From JBBUX01 sp037445775 (GTDB lineage: Bacteria > Actinomycetota > Coriobacteriia > Anaerosomatales > PHET01): a stretch of DNA of 64,000 nucleotides. Where the stretch lies: the NCBI GenBank assembly GCA_037445775.1, contig JBBIJX010000002.1, positions 1 through 64,000 of the forward strand, in the 5' to 3' direction. Position 1 is the first letter of the stretch. The number at the start of each line of letters is the position of its first letter. Under the pieces are notes generated by a model that worked only from the letters and a program-made list of their open reading frames with translations, did no database searches and was not told the origin of the DNA. Both the position numbers and the translations under genes were made by a program. This document shows, in pieces, positions 44,417-53,347 of the stretch.

Positions 44417-45847
44417 CTGACAGAGCTTCTGGACGGCACTGGTGCGCGCCTGAACGGCGTTGCAGACCCGGTCGTATCAGGGATCGCGTATCGCTCCGAC
44501 GACGTTCGTCCGGGCGACGCATTCTTCTGCATCAGGGGTTTCGCGCACGACGGGCACACCTTCGCTGGCGAAGCGGTCGCGCGGGGTGCCGCGGCCCTCG
44601 TAGTCGAGAGTCCGCTCGACGCGCTCGTTCCGCAGGCGGTCGTTGCCGACACGCGCCGCGCACTCGCACTCGGGTCCGCAGCGTTCCACGACCACCCGAG
44701 CCGCTCTCTTGCGGTTGTGGGAGTCACCGGTACGAACGGCAAGACGACGTCGACCTATCTCATCGACAGTGTGCTGCGGGCCGATGGGCGCACCACCGGT
44801 CTCGTTGGCACCGTTGAGACCCGCGTGGCCGGGCAGCGTACGCCCGCTGGCAGAACCACGCCGGAGTCCGCTGACGTCCAGGCACTGCTCGCCACGATGC
44901 GCGACGCCGGTGTCACGGCGTGCGCGATGGAGGTCTCCAGCCATGCGCTTGCGCTCCATCGCGTCGACGGGATGCGCTTCGAGGTGGCAGCTTTCACGAA
45001 CCTGACGCAGGACCACCTCGATTTCCACCACACCATCGCCGAGTACTTCTCGGTCAAGAAGCGGCTGTTCACGGAGTTCGAGTGTGGCGCGCACGTCGTC
45101 AACATCGACGATCCGTTCGGCCTCGGCATCGCAAACGAACTCGACGGCGCGGTGACGGTGGGGCGTTCGGCCGATGCGATGGTGCGTGCGAGCGAGGAGC
45201 GTCTCGACGCGCGTGGCGCTCACTTCACGCTCAGTGCCCCAGGGGGCTCCTCCCCGGTTCGGCTCCCACTCGCTGGCGCGTTCAACATCAGCAATGCGCT
45301 CGTCGCGGCTGGCTGCGCTCACGCGATGGGCATCGGGCTCGACGTCGTCGTCGCAGGCCTCGAGGGTGCTGAGCAGGTGCCCGGGCGGTTGCAGCGCATC
45401 GAGTGCGGTCAGGACTTCACCGTCATCGTCGACTACGCCCATACGCCCGACTCACTCGCGAAGGCAGTGGAGACCGTATCGACGGTCTCGCCCGGCAAAG
45501 TCATAGTCGTGTTCGGTTGTGGGGGAGACCGTGATCCTGACAAGCGGCCGGTGATGGGACGCGCCGCGGGCGCGACGGCGGACTACACGATCCTCACGAG
45601 CGACAACCCGCGCTCCGAGGACCCCGTCGGCATCATCCTGCAGATCGAGGACGGGATCCGCGAGACTGGTGGCGACTACGAGATCGTGGTCGATCGCCGT
45701 GAGGCTATCCGAAGAGCTCTGTCTATGGCGGATGCTGGTGACGCCGTGCTCATCGCGGGCAAGGGACACGAGGACTACCAGACCTTCCGTGACGGCACTA
45801 TCCACTTCGACGATCGAGAGGTCGTCCGGGAGGAGCTCGCATGCTGA
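44417..45847 (+). CDS. murE: UDP-MurNAc-Ala-Glu meso-diaminopimelate ligase
   Basis: MurE adds the third stem-peptide residue. The DNPR motif (about 45602) in the C-terminal domain indicates meso-diaminopimelate as the substrate. The ATP site GVTGTNGKTTSTY and MEVSSHALALHRVDG are intact. The N-terminal UDP-binding domain is fully encoded (VSGIAYRSDDVRPGDAFFCI) back to about 44405, but no ATG, GTG or TTG exists in frame between the stop at 44357 and GTG 44717. I place the start at CTG 44417; ACG 44405 (six bases after GGGAG, 44394-44398) or ACG 44411 are alternatives. GTG 44717 would delete the first domain. About 476 residues, family-typical. Confidence 0.85.
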   Translation: MTELLDGTGARLNGVADPVVSGIAYRSDDVRPGDAFFCIRGFAHDGHTFAGEAVARGAAALVVESPLDALVPQAVVADTRRALALGSAAFHDHPSRSLAVVGVTGTNGKTTSTYLIDSVLRADGRTTGLVGTVETRVAGQRTPAGRTTPESADVQALLATMRDAGVTACAMEVSSHALALHRVDGMRFEVAAFTNLTQDHLDFHHTIAEYFSVKKRLFTEFECGAHVVNIDDPFGLGIANELDGAVTVGRSADAMVRASEERLDARGAHFTLSAPGGSSPVRLPLAGAFNISNALVAAGCAHAMGIGLDVVVAGLEGAEQVPGRLQRIECGQDFTVIVDYAHTPDSLAKAVETVSTVSPGKVIVVFGCGGDRDPDKRPVMGRAAGATADYTILTSDNPRSEDPVGIILQIEDGIRETGGDYEIVVDRREAIRRALSMADAGDAVLIAGKGHEDYQTFRDGTIHFDDREVVREELAC

Positions 45848-47256
45848 GGGTCTCGGCGGATACGGTCTTGCGGCTGACCGGGGGGGAACTGCTCTGTGGC
45901 GACCCCGATGCGCACGCGAACGGCTTGGCAATCGACTCGCGGGAGTGCGGCCCTCTGTGTCTGTTCGTGGCGTTGCCCGGTGAACGAGTAGATGGGCACG
46001 ACTTCTTGGAGGCCGCCCTCGACGCGGGTTCGAGTATGCTCGTTGTCACGCGTGACGCATCCGAGCTCACAGCGGTCCTGACGTCGGCGCTGCGGCGTGG
46101 AGCCGCGGTCGTGCGCGTCGAAGACGGCATCCGGGCGGTGCAGGACCTCGCGGCTTACCATCGCGACCGGCTGCTTTGCCAGGTGGTGGGTATCACCGGT
46201 TCGACCGGGAAGACCACCACCAAGGACATGCTCGTCTCGGTCCTGTCGCGGGGGATGCGCGTCGTGGGAACGGCCAACAACCGCAACAACGAACTCGGGG
46301 TGCCCCTCACCGTTCTGCGCGCGGGCAGCGACACCGATGTCCTTGTCATCGAGATGGGGATGCGTGGACTCGGACAGATCGCACGGCTCGCCGAGATCGC
46401 CCGCCCGCACATCGGGCTCGTCACGAACGTGGGTACCGCGCACATCGAGGTACTCGGCGATCAGGACGCGATCGGGCGGGCGAAGTCAGAGCTCGTGGCG
46501 GCGATCCCCGAAGACGGCGTCGTGTTCATCAACGGCGACGACGTGAACTCCCGCGCGCTCGAGACACGGTCGCGAGCGCCTGTGAAGCGCTATGGGCTTG
46601 GAGCGGACTGCGACGTGCGTGCCGAAGAGGTGCGGATCGACGATGGCGGGTGCGCGCGCTTCCAGCTGATGAGCGACTGTGGCGACATCGAGGTCCGATG
46701 TCCGATGCCTGGACGTCACAACGTGTACAACGCGCTAGCGGCCGCAAGTGTTGCGCTTCGGCTGGCCGTACCGCTCGAGGAGTTCGCGGCCGGGATCGAG
46801 GGCGCCTGCGTCTCACCGATGCGGATGGAGGTGCTGACTACCGCGAGCGGACTGACGGTGGTCAACGACGCCTACAACGCGAATCCAACCTCGATGCGCG
46901 CCGCAATCGACGCATTCGGTGATCTTCCGGTGACCGGGAAGCGTGTCGCGGTGCTCGGCGACATGGCTGAGCTTGGAGGACTCACGGACCTTGCGCACTT
47001 CGAGATCGGCGAGGCGGTCGCCCGCTCGACGGTGGATGTGCTCGTCACCGTGGGGACGCACGCGAAACGCATCGCCGACGGCGCGCGTGCGAAGGGGCGG
47101 AACTGCGACGAGGTGCGGCCCTGCGCGACCGCCGAAGAGGCTGTCGAGGTCCTTGACGACCTGCTAGAGCGCGGCGACGCGGTCCTCGTGAAGGCGTCTC
47201 GAATCATGGGCCTTGAGACCGTGGTCGAAGGGCTGGTGGACCCCCGTGTGGGATAG
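45841..47256 (+). CDS. murF: UDP-MurNAc-tripeptide D-Ala-D-Ala ligase
   Basis: MurF adds D-Ala-D-Ala to make UDP-MurNAc-pentapeptide. The 471-residue protein has an N-terminal substrate domain (GLAIDSRECGPLCLFVALPG), the ATP loop VGITGSTGKTTTKDM, NNRNNELGVPLT, VIEMGMRGLGQI and the C-terminal NDAYNANPTSMRAAIDAF block. ATG 45841 lies inside the end of murE with a seven-base overlap; GAGGAG sits a few bases upstream. Confidence 0.96.
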   Translation: MLRVSADTVLRLTGGELLCGDPDAHANGLAIDSRECGPLCLFVALPGERVDGHDFLEAALDAGSSMLVVTRDASELTAVLTSALRRGAAVVRVEDGIRAVQDLAAYHRDRLLCQVVGITGSTGKTTTKDMLVSVLSRGMRVVGTANNRNNELGVPLTVLRAGSDTDVLVIEMGMRGLGQIARLAEIARPHIGLVTNVGTAHIEVLGDQDAIGRAKSELVAAIPEDGVVFINGDDVNSRALETRSRAPVKRYGLGADCDVRAEEVRIDDGGCARFQLMSDCGDIEVRCPMPGRHNVYNALAAASVALRLAVPLEEFAAGIEGACVSPMRMEVLTTASGLTVVNDAYNANPTSMRAAIDAFGDLPVTGKRVAVLGDMAELGGLTDLAHFEIGEAVARSTVDVLVTVGTHAKRIADGARAKGRNCDEVRPCATAEEAVEVLDDLLERGDAVLVKASRIMGLETVVEGLVDPRVG

Positions 47257-48319
47257 ACTCGGGCAGTATCCCTCATACCAGGTCTTCATCGCCGCGGTCA
47301 TCAGCGCCGTGGCCGCCGCGGCGATCATGCCCTTGTGGATTCGGCTTCTTCGCGTGCGCAACATCGGCCAGCAGGTGCGTGTCGACGGCCCCCACGGTCA
47401 TCTGGTGAAGCAAGGCACGCCCACGATGGGCGGCGTGCTCATCATCTTCGTCGTGACACTCACGTTTGTCGTGATGGCGATGGGTGAAGGGCTTGACGAC
47501 GTGAAACTCCGCCCGGCACTCACCGCGCTCGTCGCGACGATCGCGTGCGGAGCACTCGGTTTCGTCGACGACTTCGCGAAGGTTGCACACGAGCGTTCGC
47601 TGGGGTTGCGTCCCCGGGCCAAACTCGCGTGGCAGGCGGTGATCTCGAGCGCCTTCTGTCTTGCGGCGGTGAACTGGGCGGGCATCGAGCCGTGGATCCA
47701 GATTCCGCTGACGCGTGCCACGATCGATCTCGGCGTCGTCACAACGAGTCTGCGTGTTTTCGACATCACACTGCACGTCCCGTGGCTCTACGTAGCTTTC
47801 GTCGCGTTCATGATGATGGCCATGAGCAACGCGGTGAACCTCACCGACGGACTCGACGGACTTGCTGCGGGCACGGTCATGATCGTTGTGCTCGCCTTCG
47901 CTGGCATCGCGTTTCGTCAGAACGTCCTTGAGAGCGCGCTTCTGGGCGCAGCCATCGCCGGCGCGTGCGTGGGCTTCCTCTGGTACAACAGCCATCCGGC
48001 CGACATCTTCATGGGCGATACCGGATCTCTTGGTCTGGGTGCGGCGATCGCGGCGCTCGCGGTCATCACGAAGACGGAACTGCTGCTGATCATCATCGGC
48101 GCAATCTACGTGGCGGAGACGTTGTCGGTGATCCTCCAGGTCGCGAGCTTCAAGCTCACCGGTAGGCGGATATTCCGAATGGCCCCCATCCATCATCACT
48201 TCGAGATGCTCGGCTGGTCGGAGACGAAGGTGATGGTGAGGTTCTGGATCGTCACGGGGATCTTCGCCGGCCTCGGGTTCGCCCTGTACTTCGCCCAGTC
48301 GGTCCGCCTGAAAGGGTGA
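47246..48319 (+). CDS. mraY: Phospho-N-acetylmuramoyl-pentapeptide transferase
   Basis: MraY transfers phospho-MurNAc-pentapeptide to undecaprenyl phosphate to form lipid I. The 357-residue membrane protein has about ten helices, with QGTPTMGGVL, the catalytic DDFAKVAHERSLGL loop, NLTDGLDGLAAGT, FMGDTGSLGLG and the C-terminal PIHHHFEMLGWSE loop. GTG 47246 is chosen because it gives a normal N-terminus, within the last codons of murF (11-base overlap). Compare the paralogue at 26444, which lacks the HHH loop. Confidence 0.96.
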   Translation: MWDRLGQYPSYQVFIAAVISAVAAAAIMPLWIRLLRVRNIGQQVRVDGPHGHLVKQGTPTMGGVLIIFVVTLTFVVMAMGEGLDDVKLRPALTALVATIACGALGFVDDFAKVAHERSLGLRPRAKLAWQAVISSAFCLAAVNWAGIEPWIQIPLTRATIDLGVVTTSLRVFDITLHVPWLYVAFVAFMMMAMSNAVNLTDGLDGLAAGTVMIVVLAFAGIAFRQNVLESALLGAAIAGACVGFLWYNSHPADIFMGDTGSLGLGAAIAALAVITKTELLLIIIGAIYVAETLSVILQVASFKLTGRRIFRMAPIHHHFEMLGWSETKVMVRFWIVTGIFAGLGFALYFAQSVRLKG

Positions 48320-48320
48320 C

Positions 48321-49700
48321 GTGAAGAGCCTCGGTGACATCCTCGTCCTGGGCCTGGGCCGGAGCGGTGACGCGGCAGCGCGCTACTGCTGCGGGCTTCT
48401 GGGCGGTGAGGCCGACTCCGTGACTGTGGTGGAGGAGTCCGACTCCGGCGAGGTGGCTCGCCGAGCGGGTGCGCTCCGCGATCTGGGTGCCCGTGTGCAT
48501 CTTGGGACCAACGGCATCGCCGGAGCTTATGACCTCTGTATCGCGAGTCCCGGCATCAAGCCCGGCTCTGCACTGATGCTGAACGCACGCGCGGTCAGCG
48601 GTGAGCTGATCTCCGAGTTGGAGTTCGCCTTCCGGCGCTCCTCCTCGCCATGGGTCGCCGTCACGGGCACGAACGGCAAGACCACCACGACGGCGCTCAT
48701 AGCGCACCTGCTCAACGAAGCGGGCATCGCGGCACACGCGGTGGGCAACATCGGTGTCCCGGCGATCTCCGTTGTCCACAAGGACATGGGTGGCGTCCTC
48801 GTAGCGGAGGCGTCATCGTTCCAGCTCGCTCTCGTGGACACGTTTCGGCCGCGCGTCGCGGCGCTTCTCAATATCACGCGAGACCATGTGGACTGGCATG
48901 GTTCGTTCGAGAACTACATGGCCGACAAGGTGCGGATCTTCGAGAACATGGGGGGCGACGACGTCGCTGTCATCGACGTTGATGACGCTGGATCGGCGCC
49001 GTTCGCTTCGCTGTTGGCAGGGCGAGGGATTCAGGTGGCACGTGTGTCGGCTGCCGGTGCGGCTGACTCCGAGGCGACGGTCTCGGCCGGCGTGCTCACC
49101 CTCTCGACACACTCCGGGCCGGTTCGACTCTGCAAGGTCGATGAGCTGCTGATCCGGGGATCACACAATGTGAGCAATGCGCTCGTCGCGGCGTGCGTCG
49201 CGCACGCCATGGGCGCCTCGATCTCCCCCCTCAGAGCGGGCCTTGCATCGTTTCGACCTATCGAGCACCGCCTCGAACCCGCCGGTCAGGCGTGCGGCGC
49301 GGAATGGTTCAACGACAGCAAGGCGACCAACCCCGATGCGGTGCTCAAGGCGCTCGATGCGTTCAGCGGACGCGATTTCGTGCTTCTCCTGGGAGGGCGT
49401 AACAAGGGCAACGACTTCCGCCCGCTCGCCCGTGCGGCGACCGGCGTGGCACGCGCGATCATCGCGTTCGGTGAGGCCGGCCCCGAGATAGCGGACGCAT
49501 TTGCGACTACGGGCGGGACTTGCGCTTGTGTGGACTCGCTGTCTGCCGCTGTCCGTGCCGCGTGTGAGGCGGCAGCGCCGGGTGACGCCGTTGTGCTTTC
49601 GCCCGCGTGCGCGTCGTTCGACGAGTTCACCGACTACGAGGAGCGCGGACGCGCCTTCAAGCGCATGGTGACCGAACTTGGCGAGGAGCGCTGCCCGTGA
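48321..49700 (+). CDS. murD: UDP-MurNAc-L-Ala D-glutamate ligase
   Basis: MurD adds D-glutamate to UDP-MurNAc-L-Ala. The 459-residue protein begins with a dinucleotide-like fold (ILVLGLGRSGDAAARY), then the ATP loop VTGTNGKTTTTALIAHLL, VAEASSFQL, ITRDHVDWHGSFENYMADK and the C-terminal EWFNDSKATNPDAVLKALDA block. GTG 48321 lies one base after the mraY stop, with GGGTGA at 48314-48319. Its stop overlaps ftsW. Confidence 0.96.
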   Translation: MKSLGDILVLGLGRSGDAAARYCCGLLGGEADSVTVVEESDSGEVARRAGALRDLGARVHLGTNGIAGAYDLCIASPGIKPGSALMLNARAVSGELISELEFAFRRSSSPWVAVTGTNGKTTTTALIAHLLNEAGIAAHAVGNIGVPAISVVHKDMGGVLVAEASSFQLALVDTFRPRVAALLNITRDHVDWHGSFENYMADKVRIFENMGGDDVAVIDVDDAGSAPFASLLAGRGIQVARVSAAGAADSEATVSAGVLTLSTHSGPVRLCKVDELLIRGSHNVSNALVAACVAHAMGASISPLRAGLASFRPIEHRLEPAGQACGAEWFNDSKATNPDAVLKALDAFSGRDFVLLLGGRNKGNDFRPLARAATGVARAIIAFGEAGPEIADAFATTGGTCACVDSLSAAVRAACEAAAPGDAVVLSPACASFDEFTDYEERGRAFKRMVTELGEERCP

Positions 49701-50929
49701 GCATCCGCCGGAAGTACGCGGGAGGCACGGTGGCTCGCTACGTGCTGCTCGGTTGCGCAGTGGCGCTGACCGCTGCCGGGCTCGTGATGATCTACTCCGC
49801 GTCGTCGGTTGCCGCCGCGGTTCGTGAGGGGATGAGCTGGCACTACCTCGCCCGTCAGGCGATCTTCATCCTGATTGGCGGGATCGTGGCGTGGTGGGTG
49901 GCCCGTTGCGATTACCGGAGGCTCAGGGACACCGCGATGGGGTTCTGGGCGGTCGGCATAGGCTTGCTGGTGGTCACCATCATCGTCGGTGAAGTGCGCG
50001 GTGGAGCCCGGCGTTGGATACCGCTCGGACTGTTCAACCTCCAACCCTCGGAGCTTGCGAAGATCGCATGCATCCTCGCAGTCGCAGCGATCGCGGTCGA
50101 CTGGTCCCGGGGCAGGATGGATACGAGGCGCTTCATGTCGCGTGTTGCGTGGATCACAGTGATCCCGGCGGCACTCATCATCTTCCAGCCTGACCTCGGG
50201 ACTGCGCTGACGCTTCTGGTGGCCGTGGCGCTCGTGCTCGTGCTCGCGGGGATCTCATGGCGATGGGTCATCGGGACTGCGTCTGCGGCGGTCGCTGCCG
50301 TCGGGCTCGCGGTCATGATCGAGCCGTACCGGATAAGTCGCATCACGGCGTTCGCCGACCCGTTTGCGGACCCGCTGAAGTCGGGCTACCAGACCGTCCA
50401 AGCGCTCTACGCATTCGGGAGCGGCGGCCTCTCGGGGGTCGGCTTGGGCCTGTCGAGGCAGAAGTTCTTCTATCTGCCTGAGGCCCACACTGACTTCATA
50501 CTTGCCATCATCGGCGAGGAGGTGGGGCTCATCGGCACGCTCGGGGTGGTGATCTGCTTCGCGGCGCTGGTGTGGGCCGGTCTGCGTATCGCGTTGGGCG
50601 CGCGCGATCCGTTCGGACGACTCGTGGCGGGCGCCACGACGGGCATGCTCGGCTTCCAGGCCTTCCTTAACATGGCCGCGGTCACGGGGGTGCTCCCGGT
50701 GACCGGGAAGCCGCTGCCGTTCGTGAGCTACGGAGGCTCGTCGATGATCGTGACGATGATCTCGCTGGGCCTGCTTCTGTCGGTATCGGAGTTCGGCGCG
50801 CTAACCCCGCGCGCCGTGCGCCCTGTCTCACAGCGTGAGGAGCCGCGTGTTGAAAGTGCTCGTGAGTGGTGGCGGGACAGCCGGTCACGTCCATCCAGCG
50901 CTGAGCGTCGCCGCACAGCTCGTCGCTGA
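49697..50929 (+). CDS. ftsW: Septal peptidoglycan polymerase FtsW
   Basis: A SEDS-family glycosyltransferase that polymerises lipid II with FtsI. The 410-residue protein has about ten helices, with GARRWIPLGLFNLQPSELAK (containing the conserved WI-G and PSE patterns), FQPDLGTALTLL, and GKPLPFVSYGGSSM near the C-terminus. GTG 49697 overlaps the murD stop; the frame is open from 49607. The last 28 or so residues are a basic, Arg- and Ser-rich tail that overlaps the start of murG by 83 bases. Confidence 0.94.
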   Translation: MSIRRKYAGGTVARYVLLGCAVALTAAGLVMIYSASSVAAAVREGMSWHYLARQAIFILIGGIVAWWVARCDYRRLRDTAMGFWAVGIGLLVVTIIVGEVRGGARRWIPLGLFNLQPSELAKIACILAVAAIAVDWSRGRMDTRRFMSRVAWITVIPAALIIFQPDLGTALTLLVAVALVLVLAGISWRWVIGTASAAVAAVGLAVMIEPYRISRITAFADPFADPLKSGYQTVQALYAFGSGGLSGVGLGLSRQKFFYLPEAHTDFILAIIGEEVGLIGTLGVVICFAALVWAGLRIALGARDPFGRLVAGATTGMLGFQAFLNMAAVTGVLPVTGKPLPFVSYGGSSMIVTMISLGLLLSVSEFGALTPRAVRPVSQREEPRVESAREWWRDSRSRPSSAERRRTARR

Positions 50930-51950
50930 CGGCGACGACGTCAGCTTCGTCGGCACGCCCGACGGACTCGAGGCCCGGCTCGTCCCCGAGTCGGGCGTAC
51001 GGTTCTTCGCGGTGAAAGCGTCGGGGTTCGACCGTTCGCGACCTCGTACGCTTCTGACGTCGTCGATGCGCGTCGCCGGGTCAACACTCGTCGCGTTGCG
51101 ACTGATTGCCCGCGTCCGTCCTGACGTCGTGATCGGATTCGGCGGGTACGTATCGATCCCGGTGGGTCTCGCGGCATGGCTTCTGCGCGTGCCGCTCGTT
51201 GTCCACGAGCAGAACGCGGTTCCGGGTCTCGCCAACCGTCTGCTGGCCCGCCTAGCTGTCGCGTGCGCGTTGACCTACGAGTCGTCGCGCGCCTTGCTGG
51301 GGCCGTGTGAGCGGTGCCTCGTCACTGGCAACCCCGTCCGCGCTGCGGTGCTTCGCGCGACGCGTGGCGAAGGGCGTCTGCACCTCGCTCTGCCCGACGA
51401 CGCGACGGTGCTGCTCGTCTTCGGCGGCAGCAGGGGAGCGAAACACCTCAACGCGGCGATGCTCGCGCTGCGAGAGCGCCTGCTCGCGCACCCGGACCTT
51501 GTCGTCGTGCATGTGACCGGGCCCTGCGAGTACGACTCCGTGCGCTCCGCGCTCGTCGGGCACGACGGGGATGCTGAACGCTGGCGCGTCGTGCCTTACC
51601 TCGATGAGATGCCCGCTGCCCTGGCTGCGGCCGATGTGGTGGTCGCTCGCGCAGGTGCGACGTCGATCGCGGAGATAACGGCCCGGGGACTGCCGTGCGT
51701 CCTCGTGCCGTACCCCTACGCGACCGACGATCACCAGACGGCCAACGCGAGAGCGCTTGCCGACCGGGGCGGTGCGATAGTCGTTCCCGACGACGAACTC
51801 GACACCCCGAAGTTCGGCGACTCGCTCGAGCGGCTGATCGGCGATGTCGACCTGCGTGCTACCATGGCTGCCGCGTCGCAGGAGCTCGGTGTGGTTGACG
51901 CCGCTCAACGTCTCGCGCGCGTCGCGCGCGACGCCGCTTCTCGAAGATGA
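50847..51950 (+). CDS. murG: Lipid II synthase MurG
   Basis: MurG is the GT28 GlcNAc transferase that converts lipid I to lipid II at the inner membrane face. The 367-residue protein has the N-terminal loop VLVSGGGTAGHVHPALSVA, the GFGGYVSIPVGLAAWLL block, HEQNAVPGLANRLLAR, LVFGGSRGAKHLN and the UDP-GlcNAc site VARAGATSIAEI. GTG 50847, four bases after GAGGAG, or TTG 50850 is the likely start; GTG 50835 is also possible. The start lies well inside ftsW. Confidence 0.95.
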   Translation: MLKVLVSGGGTAGHVHPALSVAAQLVADGDDVSFVGTPDGLEARLVPESGVRFFAVKASGFDRSRPRTLLTSSMRVAGSTLVALRLIARVRPDVVIGFGGYVSIPVGLAAWLLRVPLVVHEQNAVPGLANRLLARLAVACALTYESSRALLGPCERCLVTGNPVRAAVLRATRGEGRLHLALPDDATVLLVFGGSRGAKHLNAAMLALRERLLAHPDLVVVHVTGPCEYDSVRSALVGHDGDAERWRVVPYLDEMPAALAAADVVVARAGATSIAEITARGLPCVLVPYPYATDDHQTANARALADRGGAIVVPDDELDTPKFGDSLERLIGDVDLRATMAAASQELGVVDAAQRLARVARDAASRR

Positions 51951-51973
51951 TCACGGATAGGATTTGGTGACGA

Positions 51974-53347
51974 GTGTCGCAGGTGTACGCACACTTCATC
52001 GGTGTCGGCGGGGCCGGCATGAGCGGGCTCGCCCTCGTCCTGCATGAGAGGGGCGTCTCCGTCACAGGAAGTGACCTCAAAGAGTCCCGCTACGCGCGGG
52101 CGCTGCAGGAGGCAGGTGTGCCGGTTGCCATCGGCCATGATGCCTCGAACCTTGGGAGCCCCGACGTCGTGGTCGTCTCGAGCGCCATACCTGAGACCAA
52201 CCCGGAGCTTGCTGCCGCGCACAGCCGCGGGATCCCCGTGTGGCAGCGGGCGCAGATGCTCGCGCACCTTGCCGAGTCCCGCGTGACCATCGCGGTGGCC
52301 GGCACCCATGGCAAGACATCCACGTCCTCCATGATCGCGACGATGCTTGACTCGATGGGGTGCGCTCCGTCGTTTCTTGTGGGCGGCGAGATCGACGCGT
52401 TCGGTACGAACGCACGACACGGGGATGGGGTCCACTGCGTGGTGGAAGCCGACGAGAGCGACGGGAGTTTCGTTCATCTGGCGCCCCGGATCGCGGTCGT
52501 AACCAACATCGAGGCCGATCATCTGGACCACTACGCATCCGTAGATGAGATCCGCGAGATGTTCTCCCGGTTCTTGGCTCGGGTGGCTGACGATGGCACC
52601 ATCGTGGTGTGCGCCGACGACGACGTAGCCCTCGAGGTCGCGCGCGCGTCGGGGCGTGCGATCATCACCTATGGGTTCGCCCGCACAGCCGACGTGAGGT
52701 GTCACGTCGTCGGCGTCGAGGGGTCCGGCAGCCGCTTCGGGGTCACGACACCTGAGGGTGATGCCGAGGCAGTCGTCTCAGTACCCGGTGACCACATGGT
52801 ATGCAACGCTACTGCTGCGCTTGCGTGTGCCATCGCTCTCGATCTCGACCTGTCTCATGCGGCACGCGCGCTTGGGACGTTCACCGGGGTCAGGCGCCGC
52901 TTCGACCTTATCGGCGAAGTCGCGGGCGTCACGGTGGTCGACGACTACGCGCACCACCCGACTGAGATCGCGGCAACGCTTGAGGCCGCGTCACGCATGG
53001 GTTTCTCGCGGATGTGGGCGCTGTTCCAGCCGCATCGGTACAGCCGGACCCATGCGTTTGCGAGGGAGTTCGGCGACTCGCTCGCTTGCGCGGACCGCGT
53101 GGTGCTCACAGACGTCTACAGTGCTGGTGAGCCGCCCATCCCCGGGGTCAGCGGCAAGACCCTTGTGCGGACCACGCTCGACGCCTCGCCACACACACGC
53201 GTCGCGTACCTGCCACATCGCGCCGACATCGTACCGTTCATCACTGAGCGTGTGTCCGCGGGCGATCTCGTGCTGACGATGGGTGCGGGTGATGTGACGG
53301 GTCTGGCGCCTGAGATCATCGCGGCGCTCGAAGAGCGGGAGGCGTGA
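51974..53347 (+). CDS. murC: UDP-N-acetylmuramate L-alanine ligase
   Basis: MurC adds L-alanine to UDP-MurNAc, the first Mur ligase step. The 457-residue protein starts HFIGVGGAGMSGLALVL, followed by GSDLKES, the ATP loop AGTHGKTSTSSMIAT, VVEADESDGSF, TNIEADHLDHY and the C-terminal VDDYAHHPTEIAATLEA. GTG 51974 is chosen from the family N-terminus; the ribosome site is weak. TAGGAT at 51958-51963, just after murG, could be a promoter element. Its stop overlaps murB. Confidence 0.96.
   Translation: MSQVYAHFIGVGGAGMSGLALVLHERGVSVTGSDLKESRYARALQEAGVPVAIGHDASNLGSPDVVVVSSAIPETNPELAAAHSRGIPVWQRAQMLAHLAESRVTIAVAGTHGKTSTSSMIATMLDSMGCAPSFLVGGEIDAFGTNARHGDGVHCVVEADESDGSFVHLAPRIAVVTNIEADHLDHYASVDEIREMFSRFLARVADDGTIVVCADDDVALEVARASGRAIITYGFARTADVRCHVVGVEGSGSRFGVTTPEGDAEAVVSVPGDHMVCNATAALACAIALDLDLSHAARALGTFTGVRRRFDLIGEVAGVTVVDDYAHHPTEIAATLEAASRMGFSRMWALFQPHRYSRTHAFAREFGDSLACADRVVLTDVYSAGEPPIPGVSGKTLVRTTLDASPHTRVAYLPHRADIVPFITERVSAGDLVLTMGAGDVTGLAPEIIAALEEREA

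Noticed and set aside
44717..45847. murE starting at GTG 44717
   Set aside because: It would start at the ATP loop and delete the N-terminal substrate domain, which is intact upstream in the same frame.
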